Source: JAXFQS01 sp034178815
GTDB lineage: Bacteria > Verrucomicrobiota > Kiritimatiellia > RFP12 > DVOR01
Direction: 5' to 3'
DNA: 15,493 nucleotides
Assembly (NCBI GenBank): GCA_034178815.1
Contig: JAXFQS010000161.1
Span: forward strand, 1 to 15,493
The notes under the pieces are model-generated. The model saw only the letters and a program-made list of their open reading frames with translations, had not been told where the DNA came from and made no database searches. Shown here in pieces: positions 6,707 through 14,114 of the stretch. The position numbers and the translations under genes are program-made. The first letter of the stretch is position 1. The number at the start of each line of letters is the position of its first letter.

Positions 6707-7246
6707 ATGAAGGATTTGACCGAAACCGTTGAATCCTGCCGCCGCGTAATGGAGGGCAGGGCTGTGGTGGTAGATGAGTTGAAGGTCAAACTTCCCAGTG
6801 GCCGCATTACCACCCGAGAAGTGGTGCGGCACAGGGGCGCGGCTGTCGTGTTGGCGCGCCGGACGGATGGTTTGTTCGTCCTTGAGCGACAGTATCGCGC
6901 GGCGGTCGGGGAAACATTGCTGGAGACCATTGCGGGGGGTATCGAACCGGGCGAAAAACCGGAAGATGCCGCCCGCCGGGAATTGCTCGAAGAGAGTGGC
7001 TACGAAGCCACCTCTCTGACCTTTCTGGGCAGTTATGTGATGTGCCCCGGCACGAGCGAGGAGCGTCACTACATCTACTTGGCCGAGGTTCCCGACCACC
7101 CGGGAGACCAGCAGTTCGATTACGACGAAAACCTTGAGGTCGTGTTGCTTTCGGCGGAGGAAATCGAGCAGAAATTGGCCTCGGGGGAACTCCACGACGG
7201 GAAGACGGCTTTGGCTTGGTTTCTCTACCTTCGTCACCATGCGTGA
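6707..7246 (+). CDS. Nudix hydrolase, ADP-ribose pyrophosphatase-like
   Basis: This 179-residue protein contains a perfect Nudix box (Gx5Ex7REUxEExGU) at residues 77-99, with G77, E83, R91, E92, E95, E96 and G98. The flanking features ERQYRAAVGETLLETIAGG and, downstream, PGTSEERHYIYLAE are typical of the ADP-ribose/NDP-sugar pyrophosphatase branch (NudF-like), which cleaves ADP-ribose to AMP and ribose-5-phosphate with Mg2+. Substrate choice cannot be proven from sequence. The ATG at 6707 lies 4 bases after the prolyl isomerase stop, with GAGAGG inside that gene as ribosome site. The last 8 bases overlap the methyltransferase gene, implying translational coupling. Confidence 0.88.
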   Translation: MKDLTETVESCRRVMEGRAVVVDELKVKLPSGRITTREVVRHRGAAVVLARRTDGLFVLERQYRAAVGETLLETIAGGIEPGEKPEDAARRELLEESGYEATSLTFLGSYVMCPGTSEERHYIYLAEVPDHPGDQQFDYDENLEVVLLSAEEIEQKLASGELHDGKTALAWFLYLRHHA

Positions 7247-7985
7247 GGACCAGGCCCAGCAATGCTATTGGGATGCGCTGGCGCCCGATTACCGTGCGAT
7301 GACGCGCATCGACCCGGATGATTTTCACTATGGGCCCCGGCTCGCGGGCGAGTCGCGTCTGAAGGTCTTGCCGCCCTTGCGCAAGGGGATGACGGCGCTT
7401 GAATTGGGTTGCGGCGCGGCGCAGAACAGTCTGTGGTTGGCGCGCAGGGGATTGCGCTGTACGGCGCTTGATGTCTCCGCCGAGCAGATGCGTCCGGCGC
7501 AGGGGAAGGGGATTGAACTCGTCTGCGCTCCGATTGAACGATTCCGGAACCATCTGAGGGGGCGTCGGTTCGATTTGGTGCATAGCTCCCATGCCTTTGA
7601 GTTCCTACCAAATCCTCAAGCGGTTATTAACCGTTGCGCCCAAGTCCTGAATACCAATGGGTGGCTTTTGTTCTCGACAGTCCATCCCCTTTATAATGGC
7701 GACTGGGTCGAGGCGGAGGATGGCACCTTCGGAAAGTTCCTGCCGAACTACTTCTCCCCGCCCGACGATGTGCGTAGCGATTACGGCGGCGTGACCATCC
7801 GTTCCAGAGCCTGGCCAATCGAGGCGTGGTTCAGGTGGATTCGCGCCGCAGGACTGCGTTTGGTCGACCTCCGAGAACCCCCCGCCGCCGCCGACCCCGC
7901 CTACACCAGCGATGCGTGGGAGGATGACGACGGTGAGGCTTGGCGGATTCCATCCACCCTCATCCTGCTTGCCCAGAAGGAGTAG
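7239..7985 (+). CDS. Class I SAM-dependent methyltransferase, substrate unknown
   Basis: This 248-residue protein has a Rossmann-type methyltransferase core: SAM-binding motif I LELGCGAAQN (54-63), an acidic motif II residue D78 in TALDVS, and a motif IV-like FDLVHSSHAFEFLP (111-124). The C-terminal part (about 155-230) is rich in aromatic and acidic residues and probably forms a substrate cap. It resembles the broad Methyltransf_11/25 group, whose members modify small molecules, RNA or proteins, so no substrate is proposed. The ATG at 7239 overlaps the Nudix gene by 8 bases; the longer frame from 7134 lies wholly inside the Nudix gene and was rejected. The next gene starts 2 bases after the stop, so all three genes are likely co-translated. 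Confidence 0.85.
   Translation: MREDQAQQCYWDALAPDYRAMTRIDPDDFHYGPRLAGESRLKVLPPLRKGMTALELGCGAAQNSLWLARRGLRCTALDVSAEQMRPAQGKGIELVCAPIERFRNHLRGRRFDLVHSSHAFEFLPNPQAVINRCAQVLNTNGWLLFSTVHPLYNGDWVEAEDGTFGKFLPNYFSPPDDVRSDYGGVTIRSRAWPIEAWFRWIRAAGLRLVDLREPPAAADPAYTSDAWEDDDGEAWRIPSTLILLAQKE
7975..7982 (+). promoter_or_regulatory. Ribosome binding site that favours a GTG start for the VTT/ATP-grasp gene
   Basis: AGAAGGAG lies 5 bases before GTG at 7988 but 14 bases before the in-frame ATG at 7997. Spacing therefore supports the GTG start. The site sits inside the last codons of the methyltransferase gene. Confidence 0.7.
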
Positions 7986-7987
7986 TC

Positions 7988-9688
7988 GTGTTCGAGATGG
8001 ACTGGAACTGGTTTTGGGACTTTCTCAAACACCTTGAGGACCACCCTTGGACGGTTCAGGTGTGGGTCGCCGGCGGCGCCACATTCATCTTTGAGAACAT
8101 CGTTTGCGCCGGCATTGGGGTGTTGGTCGCCAGCGGCGAGATGCGCATTGATGTCGCCTTTGTGGGGATGATGCTGGGGGTCTTCATCGGAGACATCCTC
8201 CTTTATCTGCCAGGGCGTTTCGCGATGAATGCCCTGCGCAAGAGCCGTTGGATGGCGGCGAACGCCCACCGACTCCAGTACTTCGAAGACTTCTTCTCCC
8301 GCCATGTCGGGAAAACCATGTTCGTCATTCGATTCACGCCCGGGATTCGGACCGTTGCCTTGATTGCCGCCGGGATGCTTCGCGTGCCCATCGCCTCCTA
8401 CGCCCTCTACTCCGCGCTCTCCTCCGCGTTCCAGGCATTGCTCGTCATCCTGATTGGGCGAGGCCCCTTAGCGAGCGTATTTCCTCATATGCGCGCGTGG
8501 TGGCATGCCTATCCGGTCGGGCGCTGGATTGCCGTCGCGGCTGTCTGCCTTATCTTCGTTTGGGCGAACAAGATTCTTGCCCGGGCGCTCACCCGAAAGG
8601 TCGACTTGACAACCGCCAAAGGCAGTGATACGCCGATAGCCTGGTATGAGACCCTGTCCCCATTTTGGTTCAATGTCCTGCCCGTCGCCCGCTTCCTTTG
8701 GGAGGGCTTGAAGGCGCGCAGACTTGCCCTTGGATTCAATGTCAATCCGTCCATCCACGCGTCAGGATTCAATGGCGAGAGGAAGTGGGATATCTACCGC
8801 CTATTCCCCCCGGAGTCAATGGGGAGCGTCATCGCGCCAGTCGTGCGAATCCCCCCTGTTGAAGGCGGCTGGGCGCAGGAAAGGTTGAGACTGGCGAGGG
8901 AAGAGATGGCCAAGATCGGACTCGATTGGCCGGTTGTGGCGAAGCCCGATATCGGGCAACGAGGGGTCGGAGTCCAACTTATCAGTAGCGAATCGGAAAT
9001 GTTGGATTACTTCTCCGCCTACCCGATGGAGGAGCCCGTTCTGCTGCAGGAACTGATCTCCTTGCCGGAAGAGGCGTCGGCGCTTTATGTCCGCTATCCG
9101 GGCGAGAAGACGGGCAGAATATTGGCCTTGACCTACAAACAATTTCCCTCGGTGGTGGGCAATGGACGCAGTACGCTCCGGCAATTGATTCTGGCGGACA
9201 TGCGGTATATGCGCCTCTCCTCCATTTTCCTTGAGAAGAACCGCGCCCGGCTCGACCAAGTGGTTCCAGCCGGTGTACGCGTGCCGCTCTCTTTCGCGGG
9301 CAACCACGGACAAGGGGTGCTCTTCCGCAACGCCAATGGGCACATAACGGAGGCTCTGACCCATCGGCTTGATGCCATTGCGCAGGCACTGCCCGATTTC
9401 CACTATGGGCGCTTTGACTTCCGGTTCGGAGGGTGGAAGGATTTGGAGGATGGGAAAGGCTTCCGCATCATCGAATTGAATGGTATCGGCGGGGAACCGG
9501 TCGAGATATGGGATCCAAGCGGCAGTTTATACCAGGCGTATCGGTGGTTGTTCAGGCAATGTCGCATTTTCTTTGAAATCGGCGCGGCGAATTGGGCTTG
9601 CGGGCATCGGCCGATTTCGCTTGTGCGTGTGGTCCGCGAGTGGTTTGCCGTGCGGCGGTTGGTGCGTCGCTATCCGCCGGCGGATTGA
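7988..9688 (+). CDS. DedA/VTT-type membrane domain fused to an ATP-grasp ligase domain
   Basis: This is a 566-residue two-part protein. The N-terminal 200 residues form a SNARE-associated/VTT (DedA-like) membrane domain with the conserved GDILLYLPGRF (68-78) and RFTPGIRTVALIAAGML (115-131), and hydrophobic segments near 25-50, 55-75, 122-157 and 178-195. DedA proteins are lipid scramblases/flippases or exporters. From about 245 to 540 the protein is an ATP-grasp enzyme: VVAKPDIGQRGVGV (316-329, with ATP lysine K319), LLQELI (352-357), GRFDFR (474-479) and the metal-binding IIELNGIGGEP (494-504). ATP-grasp enzymes join a carboxylate to an amine or thiol through an acylphosphate, and the closest look is to D-Ala-D-Ala-ligase-like stand-alone enzymes. 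The substrate is unknown; a membrane-derived or exported product is a fair inference. The GTG start is chosen because AGAAGGAG lies 5 bases upstream. Confidence 0.85.
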   Translation: MFEMDWNWFWDFLKHLEDHPWTVQVWVAGGATFIFENIVCAGIGVLVASGEMRIDVAFVGMMLGVFIGDILLYLPGRFAMNALRKSRWMAANAHRLQYFEDFFSRHVGKTMFVIRFTPGIRTVALIAAGMLRVPIASYALYSALSSAFQALLVILIGRGPLASVFPHMRAWWHAYPVGRWIAVAAVCLIFVWANKILARALTRKVDLTTAKGSDTPIAWYETLSPFWFNVLPVARFLWEGLKARRLALGFNVNPSIHASGFNGERKWDIYRLFPPESMGSVIAPVVRIPPVEGGWAQERLRLAREEMAKIGLDWPVVAKPDIGQRGVGVQLISSESEMLDYFSAYPMEEPVLLQELISLPEEASALYVRYPGEKTGRILALTYKQFPSVVGNGRSTLRQLILADMRYMRLSSIFLEKNRARLDQVVPAGVRVPLSFAGNHGQGVLFRNANGHITEALTHRLDAIAQALPDFHYGRFDFRFGGWKDLEDGKGFRIIELNGIGGEPVEIWDPSGSLYQAYRWLFRQCRIFFEIGAANWACGHRPISLVRVVREWFAVRRLVRRYPPAD

Positions 9689-9709
9689 TGCGAAGGAGGG
9701 CGGTGTCCT

Positions 9710-10402
9710 ATGAGCGAAACGGGATTGCGGAAGGTTTCGATTGAGCGGCATTTTACGAAGTATGCGGAGGGCTCGGTGCTCATCAAGCAGGGAAACACTT
9801 GGGTGCTCTGCACGGCTTCGGTAGAGGAGAAAGTTCCGCCGTTTCTGCTTGGGAAGGGGCGTGGATGGTTGACTGCGGAGTATGCAATGGTGCCGCGAGC
9901 GACGAGTCAGCGCAAGGAACGGGAGATTAAGCGCGGAAGGCCGGATGCGAGGGGAAGCGAAATCAGCCGTTTGATAGGTCGGTCGCTTCGGGCTGCGCTC
10001 GATTTAGGCAGACTGGGGGAGCGGACGATTACTATCGACTGCGATGTTTTGCAGGCGGACGGGGGGACGCGTTGTGCGTCGATTACGGGGGGAATGGTTG
10101 CTTTGCGCGATGCGCTCGAGGGGCTGGTTTTGTCCGGGAAGTTGGTGGAATCGCCCTTGAGGCATTGGGTTTCGGCGGTCAGTGTTGGGATTTGCGGAGG
10201 GGTTCCGACCTTGGATTTGGATTACCGGAGGGATTCGTCCGCGGAGGTGGATTTGAATGTGGTCATGACGGACGATGGGCGCTATGTCGAACTGCAGGGA
10301 ACTGCCGAGGGGGAGCCTTTTTCGGAGGCTCAGTTCGAAGCGCTCAAGGGGCTTGCCCGGCGGGGATGTGAGCAGTTGTTCCGGATTCAGAAAGAGGCTT
10401 AG
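9710..10402 (+). CDS. rph: Ribonuclease PH
   Basis: This 230-residue phosphorolytic 3'-to-5' exoribonuclease trims tRNA precursors and structured RNA 3' ends using inorganic phosphate. Recognisable blocks are KYAEGSVLIKQGNTWVLCTA (17-36), GWLTAEYAMVPRAT (52-65), DCDVLQADGGTR (110-121, with phosphate-binding R121), DSSAEVDLNVVMT (175-187) and VELQGTAEGEPFS (193-205). Family members normally start with a short RxDGR-type motif before the first strand; here the protein begins MSETGLRKVSIERHF, about five residues shorter, and lacks it. The ATG at 9710 is the only one in frame after a stop codon at 9686 and has a strong AAGGAGGG 9 bases upstream, so the shortening is real if the sequence is correct. 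folE follows after 6 bases. Confidence 0.96.
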   Translation: MSETGLRKVSIERHFTKYAEGSVLIKQGNTWVLCTASVEEKVPPFLLGKGRGWLTAEYAMVPRATSQRKEREIKRGRPDARGSEISRLIGRSLRAALDLGRLGERTITIDCDVLQADGGTRCASITGGMVALRDALEGLVLSGKLVESPLRHWVSAVSVGICGGVPTLDLDYRRDSSAEVDLNVVMTDDGRYVELQGTAEGEPFSEAQFEALKGLARRGCEQLFRIQKEA

Positions 10403-10408
10403 CGCGGT

Positions 10409-10984
10409 ATGAAGGATAGAGACCAAAGGCTGCAGGAACTGGTTCGCGAGTTGTTGATTGAACTGGGGGAAGACCCTGATCGGGAGGGGCTCCGCAAGAC
10501 GCCTGAGCGGGTAGCGCGCTCGCTGCGCTTTCTGACGAAGGGGTACCGCGAACAGCCTAGACGGGTGGCGAACCATGCTTTCTTTGCCTCCAAAGACAAC
10601 AATATGGTGATTGTTCGGAACATTGAGGTCTACAGCCCCTGCGAGCACCATTTGTTGCCGTTCTACGGCCGTTGCCATGTGGGCTATATCTCGAAGGGGA
10701 AGGTAATCGGGGTCAGCAAGATCGCGCGCATCGTCGAATGTTTTGCGCGGCGGCTTCAAATCCAGGAGCGTCTGACGGGGCAGGTGGCGGAGGCGATTCG
10801 CGAGTTGACGGGCGCGGAGGGGGTTGGCGTGGTGATGGAGAGCCGGCACTTGTGTATGATGATGCGGGGGGTAGAGAAACAGAACAGTGTAATGACGACT
10901 TCGTCGCTACTGGGAAGTTTCCGTGACGAGCCGGAGGTGCGGATGGAGTTCCTCGATCTCATCCGGCGAAACGATTCGATTTAA
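10409..10984 (+). CDS. folE: GTP cyclohydrolase I
   Basis: This 191-residue enzyme converts GTP to 7,8-dihydroneopterin triphosphate, the first step of folate (and queuosine/biopterin) synthesis. All key residues are present: zinc ligands C78, H81 and C149 in PCEHHLLPF and SRHLCMMMRG, spaced as C110, H113 and C181 in E. coli, and catalytic H80 and H147. The GVEKQNS and TTSSLLGSF (163-171) segments are also family-typical. It starts 6 bases after rph, with only a weak AGAGG ribosome site, suggesting coupling to rph. folD, acting later in the same cofactor pathway, follows after a 271-bp gap with its own promoter. This is the zinc-dependent FolE type, not FolE2. Confidence 0.97.
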   Translation: MKDRDQRLQELVRELLIELGEDPDREGLRKTPERVARSLRFLTKGYREQPRRVANHAFFASKDNNMVIVRNIEVYSPCEHHLLPFYGRCHVGYISKGKVIGVSKIARIVECFARRLQIQERLTGQVAEAIRELTGAEGVGVVMESRHLCMMMRGVEKQNSVMTTSSLLGSFRDEPEVRMEFLDLIRRNDSI

Positions 10985-11024
10985 TTTTCTCCCGGCGACG
11001 ATTCTCGGCAAGGATTGGGGGCAA

Positions 11025-11115
11025 GGACTATCAATCATTGCCTCTGTGAGGTTGCTAGGAGTCCAGGGAATTGTTTCGTATCGGAAGGGGCAATTCCTGC
11101 CCACATTCGGGGGCA
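11025..11115 (+). other. Possible structured RNA segment in the folE-folD gap
   Basis: The 271-bp gap between folE and folD has no convincing ORF. It holds three consecutive small inverted repeats: GGACT/AGTCC (11025-11029 with 11060-11064, enclosing CCTC/GAGG), GGAATTG/CAATTCC (11067-11073 with 11091-11097) and TGCCC/GGGCA (11098-11102 with 11111-11115). They lie upstream of the predicted folD promoter, so they would belong to the folE 3' end or an independent transcript. No known riboswitch (including the THF classes) or SRP/6S-type RNA was recognised. Short stems like these can occur by chance. Confidence 0.25.
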
Positions 11116-11182
11116 TCGGTAGCGCGTGTCCAGAGGGCGGTGGAGGTCGCTTCATTTGGTTTTGGTGGGACGGGTTTTTTCA

Positions 11183-11210
11183 TTGCGTTGGCGCGGCAAT
11201 GTGGTAAAAT
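11183..11210 (+). promoter_or_regulatory. Predicted promoter of folD
   Basis: TTGCGT (11183-11188) and TAAAAT (11205-11210) are 16 bases apart, and a TGG immediately before the -10 box gives an extended -10 look. Transcription would begin near 11217, giving a leader of about 40 bases. This separates folD and the following gene from the folE transcription unit. Confidence 0.6.
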
Positions 11211-11255
11211 TGCGGCTTGAGAGAACAGAGAATCATTCGACAAGAAGGGATTTTG

Positions 11256-12137
11256 ATGAGCGCGACGATTTTGGATGGAAAGGCTTTGGCGGCGCAGTTG
11301 CGGGAGGAGATTCGCCAGGGCGTGGCTGCCCTGAAGGCTGAGACTGGCGTGGTGGCCGGTTTGGGGGTTGTGCTGGTCGGAGAGAACCCGGCATCGGTCT
11401 CTTATGTGACCGCCAAGGAGCGTGCCTGCGCGGAGGCCGGAATCCTTTCCAAGGAGACCCGTCTGCCCGCCGATGCGACCTTGGACGATGTGCTGAAAGT
11501 TGTCGATGGCCTGAACCAAGATCCGGAGGTCGACGGCATTCTGGTGCAGCTGCCGCTGCCCAGGCAGATTGATGAACAGGCGGTGATTGAGGCCATCGCT
11601 CCCGAGAAGGATGTCGATGGATTCACCCCAGTCAATGTCGGGCGGATGATGTTGGGGCAGAAGTGCTTTCTTCCCTGCACGCCCCACGGCATTCTGAAAA
11701 TGTTGGAGCGCGCGGGCGTGGCGACTCGCGGACGCCATGCCGTAGTGGTCGGACGGAGCAACATTGTCGGCAAACCGGTCGCCCAACTGCTGATGCGCAA
11801 GGGCACCGACGCGACCATCACCGTCTGCCATACGGGCACCGCAGACCTCGCCGCCTATACCCGACAGGCGGACATTCTCATCGTTGCCGCCGGCCGGCCG
11901 CAGACCGTCACCGCCCCGATGGTCAAGCCAGGCGCCGCTGTCATCGATGTGGGCGTCAACCGCATCCCCGACCCCACGAAAAAGAATGGTTTTCGGCTTG
12001 AAGGCGATGTCGACTTCGCCGGCGTCAAGGAGGTCGCCTCGGTCATCACACCGGTTCCCGGAGGCGTTGGACCGATGACCATCACAATGTTGCTCCAGAA
12101 TACCTTGGAATCCGCCCGCCGCCGCGCCGGAAAGTAA
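11256..12137 (+). CDS. folD: Methylenetetrahydrofolate dehydrogenase / methenyltetrahydrofolate cyclohydrolase
   Basis: This 293-residue bifunctional enzyme interconverts 5,10-methylene-, 5,10-methenyl- and 10-formyl-tetrahydrofolate with NADP(H). Diagnostic sites: Y50 and K54 in SYVTAKERA (cyclohydrolase/dehydrogenase active site), DGILVQLPLP (93-102), CTPHGI (141-146), the dinucleotide-binding VVGRSNIVGKP (164-174), and PVPGGVGPMT (266-275). Length is normal. The ATG at 11256 has AAGGGA 5 bases upstream; an in-frame TTG at 11217 lies at the predicted transcription start and was rejected. Synonymous codon choice changes within the gene: G-ending codons dominate the first part (GCG, TTG, GTG), C-ending codons the last third. 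The next gene begins 6 bases after the stop. Confidence 0.97.
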   Translation: MSATILDGKALAAQLREEIRQGVAALKAETGVVAGLGVVLVGENPASVSYVTAKERACAEAGILSKETRLPADATLDDVLKVVDGLNQDPEVDGILVQLPLPRQIDEQAVIEAIAPEKDVDGFTPVNVGRMMLGQKCFLPCTPHGILKMLERAGVATRGRHAVVVGRSNIVGKPVAQLLMRKGTDATITVCHTGTADLAAYTRQADILIVAAGRPQTVTAPMVKPGAAVIDVGVNRIPDPTKKNGFRLEGDVDFAGVKEVASVITPVPGGVGPMTITMLLQNTLESARRRAGK

Positions 12138-12143
12138 TTCGCG

Positions 12144-14114
12144 ATGGAGTGTCTCGGACCAGCCCTCTTCGAAAAGGATGCCAGTGGACGCCCCCTAGCG
12201 CGCATTGGCACGCTCTTCCTACGCTCCAAGGGCCTGGTCACAAAGGGTAATGTCCACGCCCTGCAGCGCATCCTTTGGCTCGAACACCTCAACGCCAACA
12301 GGCAGACATCCGGCCAGCCCGCCCTGACCTCCGCCGAAGAAGAACAAGAGGTCGAACAGGCTGTCGATCTGATCTTCACCGCCTCGGAAGTCCTCATCCG
12401 CCCAGTGCCGACACCAGAAGGCATGGCAATGGCCTTCGAGGCAGACCAATTGCTGCAGGAGAAAGTCTCCAAACGACGCATCCGATTCCTCAATATCCGC
12501 AACCAAGTGGTGCGCAATGCCCTGCGTACCCGCGGCGAGGCTTGGCGCATGGCTCCCGCCCCCTTGACCGACGAGAGTATGCGAACGATGGTCTCCACCT
12601 CCCGCACCTCGATTCAGCTTGAACCAATCTACTATTACAACCCCCACACCGGCACGCGATTCCTCACCTGCGCGATGTTTTCCTCCTTGGCCTCCCTGCC
12701 GGAAGAACGCTTGCGCGCACAACTGATTGAGATACGGGATTATTTGGGGAAAAGGAACCGTTTCGGGCAGCCAGAAGTAGCCTGCTTCCCTACAGATGCC
12801 CCATTTGGTGCACCGGCTCTCTTCGCATCGCAGGTCTTTGAGAACTTCACCGATGGCGAACTTCGTTGCTGCCTATCCGACCTGGTCAAACGCTGGCAGG
12901 AGTGCATTCCGCAGGCTTTGGCCGAGGATAATCCTGACAATCCCGAGTGGCTGGCGGCGCTATGCAAGGCCCTCTCCGCCGCCCTAAATGAGACGGTTGC
13001 GGATGACTTGGCGCAGGGGATGGGGCTTTCCCCGGAGTTTTTCTTGAGGGTGAAATGGTTGCCCGGCGGACGCATTGAACAGGGTGAGTTGGTGCTGGAC
13101 GAGTTGTTCCGTGAGTCCATGCTTTTCCCAGACGACGCAGAACTCAAGGAATTGTGCGACCAGACGGCTAGAGGGGTGCTATTCAATCACGCTCGGGAGT
13201 TCTTTGATCTAGAGTACATCAATATCGGGCTGGTGAGCGCGCCGTTGAACAGTGCGCGGACGCTGGATGCCCGTTCGCGGGTCTACATTCTGGAGTTGAA
13301 GGAGCATCATTCCGAGCTTCCTGTTGCGCGAATCATTCGCGTGCAGAAGTGGAATATCGCCTCTTATCTGGACGACGGTCTTGATTTGCTTCAGGCCATT
13401 ATGCGCTCGGAGGAGTATACGGATTATATCATGGATCGGCGCATGGGGTGCCGCCAGATTGGGATGAATCTTCCGACGCAGCAGATTGCCGCCCGCGCAA
13501 GGGAATGGTATCGGGGGAAGAATGCGCGTTACCGGAACAGTTATATTTGGACGGCCTATTTCGAGCGGGATTACATTCCCGGTCGTGCAACGAACAAGTT
13601 GCCGGCGAAGGCTTGCGCCGATGGGCTGTATGCGGACAAGTTGGCGCGGCTTTTGGGGGAGGCGGCGGCGGCGAACATTTTGCTTGGGCGGACGCGGGCG
13701 AATGGCGAGGTACTGTTTGATGATGGGGATGAGGTGGTGATGTTTGACGGGCTGGGATTGCCCGGGGCGATTGTGCTGAGTGACCCTGTCGGGGCGTTTT
13801 CGAATTACAGTGGGGCGCTTGCGGCGATGTTGCCGGCCTATACGCGACCTTTGGAGCGGCGGCTGGGGGAATTGGGCGATGCGGCGCGCTTCTCTCGAAT
13901 TTATGCTCAGGCTTTTCGGCTACGGCTTAAGGCTATCCAAGCGAGCGTTGGCGGGCGGTGGCGGGCGCTTTCGACGCTTTTCAAGGACCGCCCGTACGAT
14001 AAAGCGGGGAGTTATGCCTATCGGTGGGAGTGTGTGCTGAACCGCATTCGGGATACGGATATGGATGCGTTGGCGGATGACCTGGAGGGGCGTTTGTCGA
14101 GGGTTTTAGCGTAG
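12144..14114 (+). CDS. Large protein of unknown function, faint kinase-like motifs in the C-terminal half
   Basis: This 656-residue protein is not recognised. It has no signal peptide or membrane segment, few cysteines, and mixed alpha/beta composition, so it is probably cytoplasmic. The N-terminal half (1-300) is helix-rich. The C-terminal half has features that loosely recall protein/aminoglycoside kinase folds: ARIIRVQKW with K402, a hinge-like YFERDYIPG (472-480), GEAAAAN (505-511, compare HGDxxxxN) followed by ILL, and MFDG (533-536, compare DFG), which could give E506, N511 and D535 in place of Asp, Asn and Asp. This is a weak resemblance and the catalytic Asp would be Glu. The ATG at 12144 has GGAAAG 9 bases upstream and lies 6 bases after folD, so the two are likely co-transcribed. 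Codon bias switches from C-ending to G/T-ending near 12990 without breaking the frame. The end overlaps birA on the other strand by 9 bases. Confidence 0.8.
   Translation: MECLGPALFEKDASGRPLARIGTLFLRSKGLVTKGNVHALQRILWLEHLNANRQTSGQPALTSAEEEQEVEQAVDLIFTASEVLIRPVPTPEGMAMAFEADQLLQEKVSKRRIRFLNIRNQVVRNALRTRGEAWRMAPAPLTDESMRTMVSTSRTSIQLEPIYYYNPHTGTRFLTCAMFSSLASLPEERLRAQLIEIRDYLGKRNRFGQPEVACFPTDAPFGAPALFASQVFENFTDGELRCCLSDLVKRWQECIPQALAEDNPDNPEWLAALCKALSAALNETVADDLAQGMGLSPEFFLRVKWLPGGRIEQGELVLDELFRESMLFPDDAELKELCDQTARGVLFNHAREFFDLEYINIGLVSAPLNSARTLDARSRVYILELKEHHSELPVARIIRVQKWNIASYLDDGLDLLQAIMRSEEYTDYIMDRRMGCRQIGMNLPTQQIAARAREWYRGKNARYRNSYIWTAYFERDYIPGRATNKLPAKACADGLYADKLARLLGEAAAANILLGRTRANGEVLFDDGDEVVMFDGLGLPGAIVLSDPVGAFSNYSGALAAMLPAYTRPLERRLGELGDAARFSRIYAQAFRLRLKAIQASVGGRWRALSTLFKDRPYDKAGSYAYRWECVLNRIRDTDMDALADDLEGRLSRVLA

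Noticed and set aside
7134..7238. Longer methyltransferase start at 7134
   Set aside because: It lies entirely inside the Nudix gene; the ATG at 7239 gives a normal methyltransferase N-terminus with a coupling overlap.
10985..11255. THF riboswitch, SRP RNA or 6S RNA in the folE-folD gap
   Set aside because: No conserved core of these RNAs could be recognised, and the stems lie before, not after, the predicted folD promoter.
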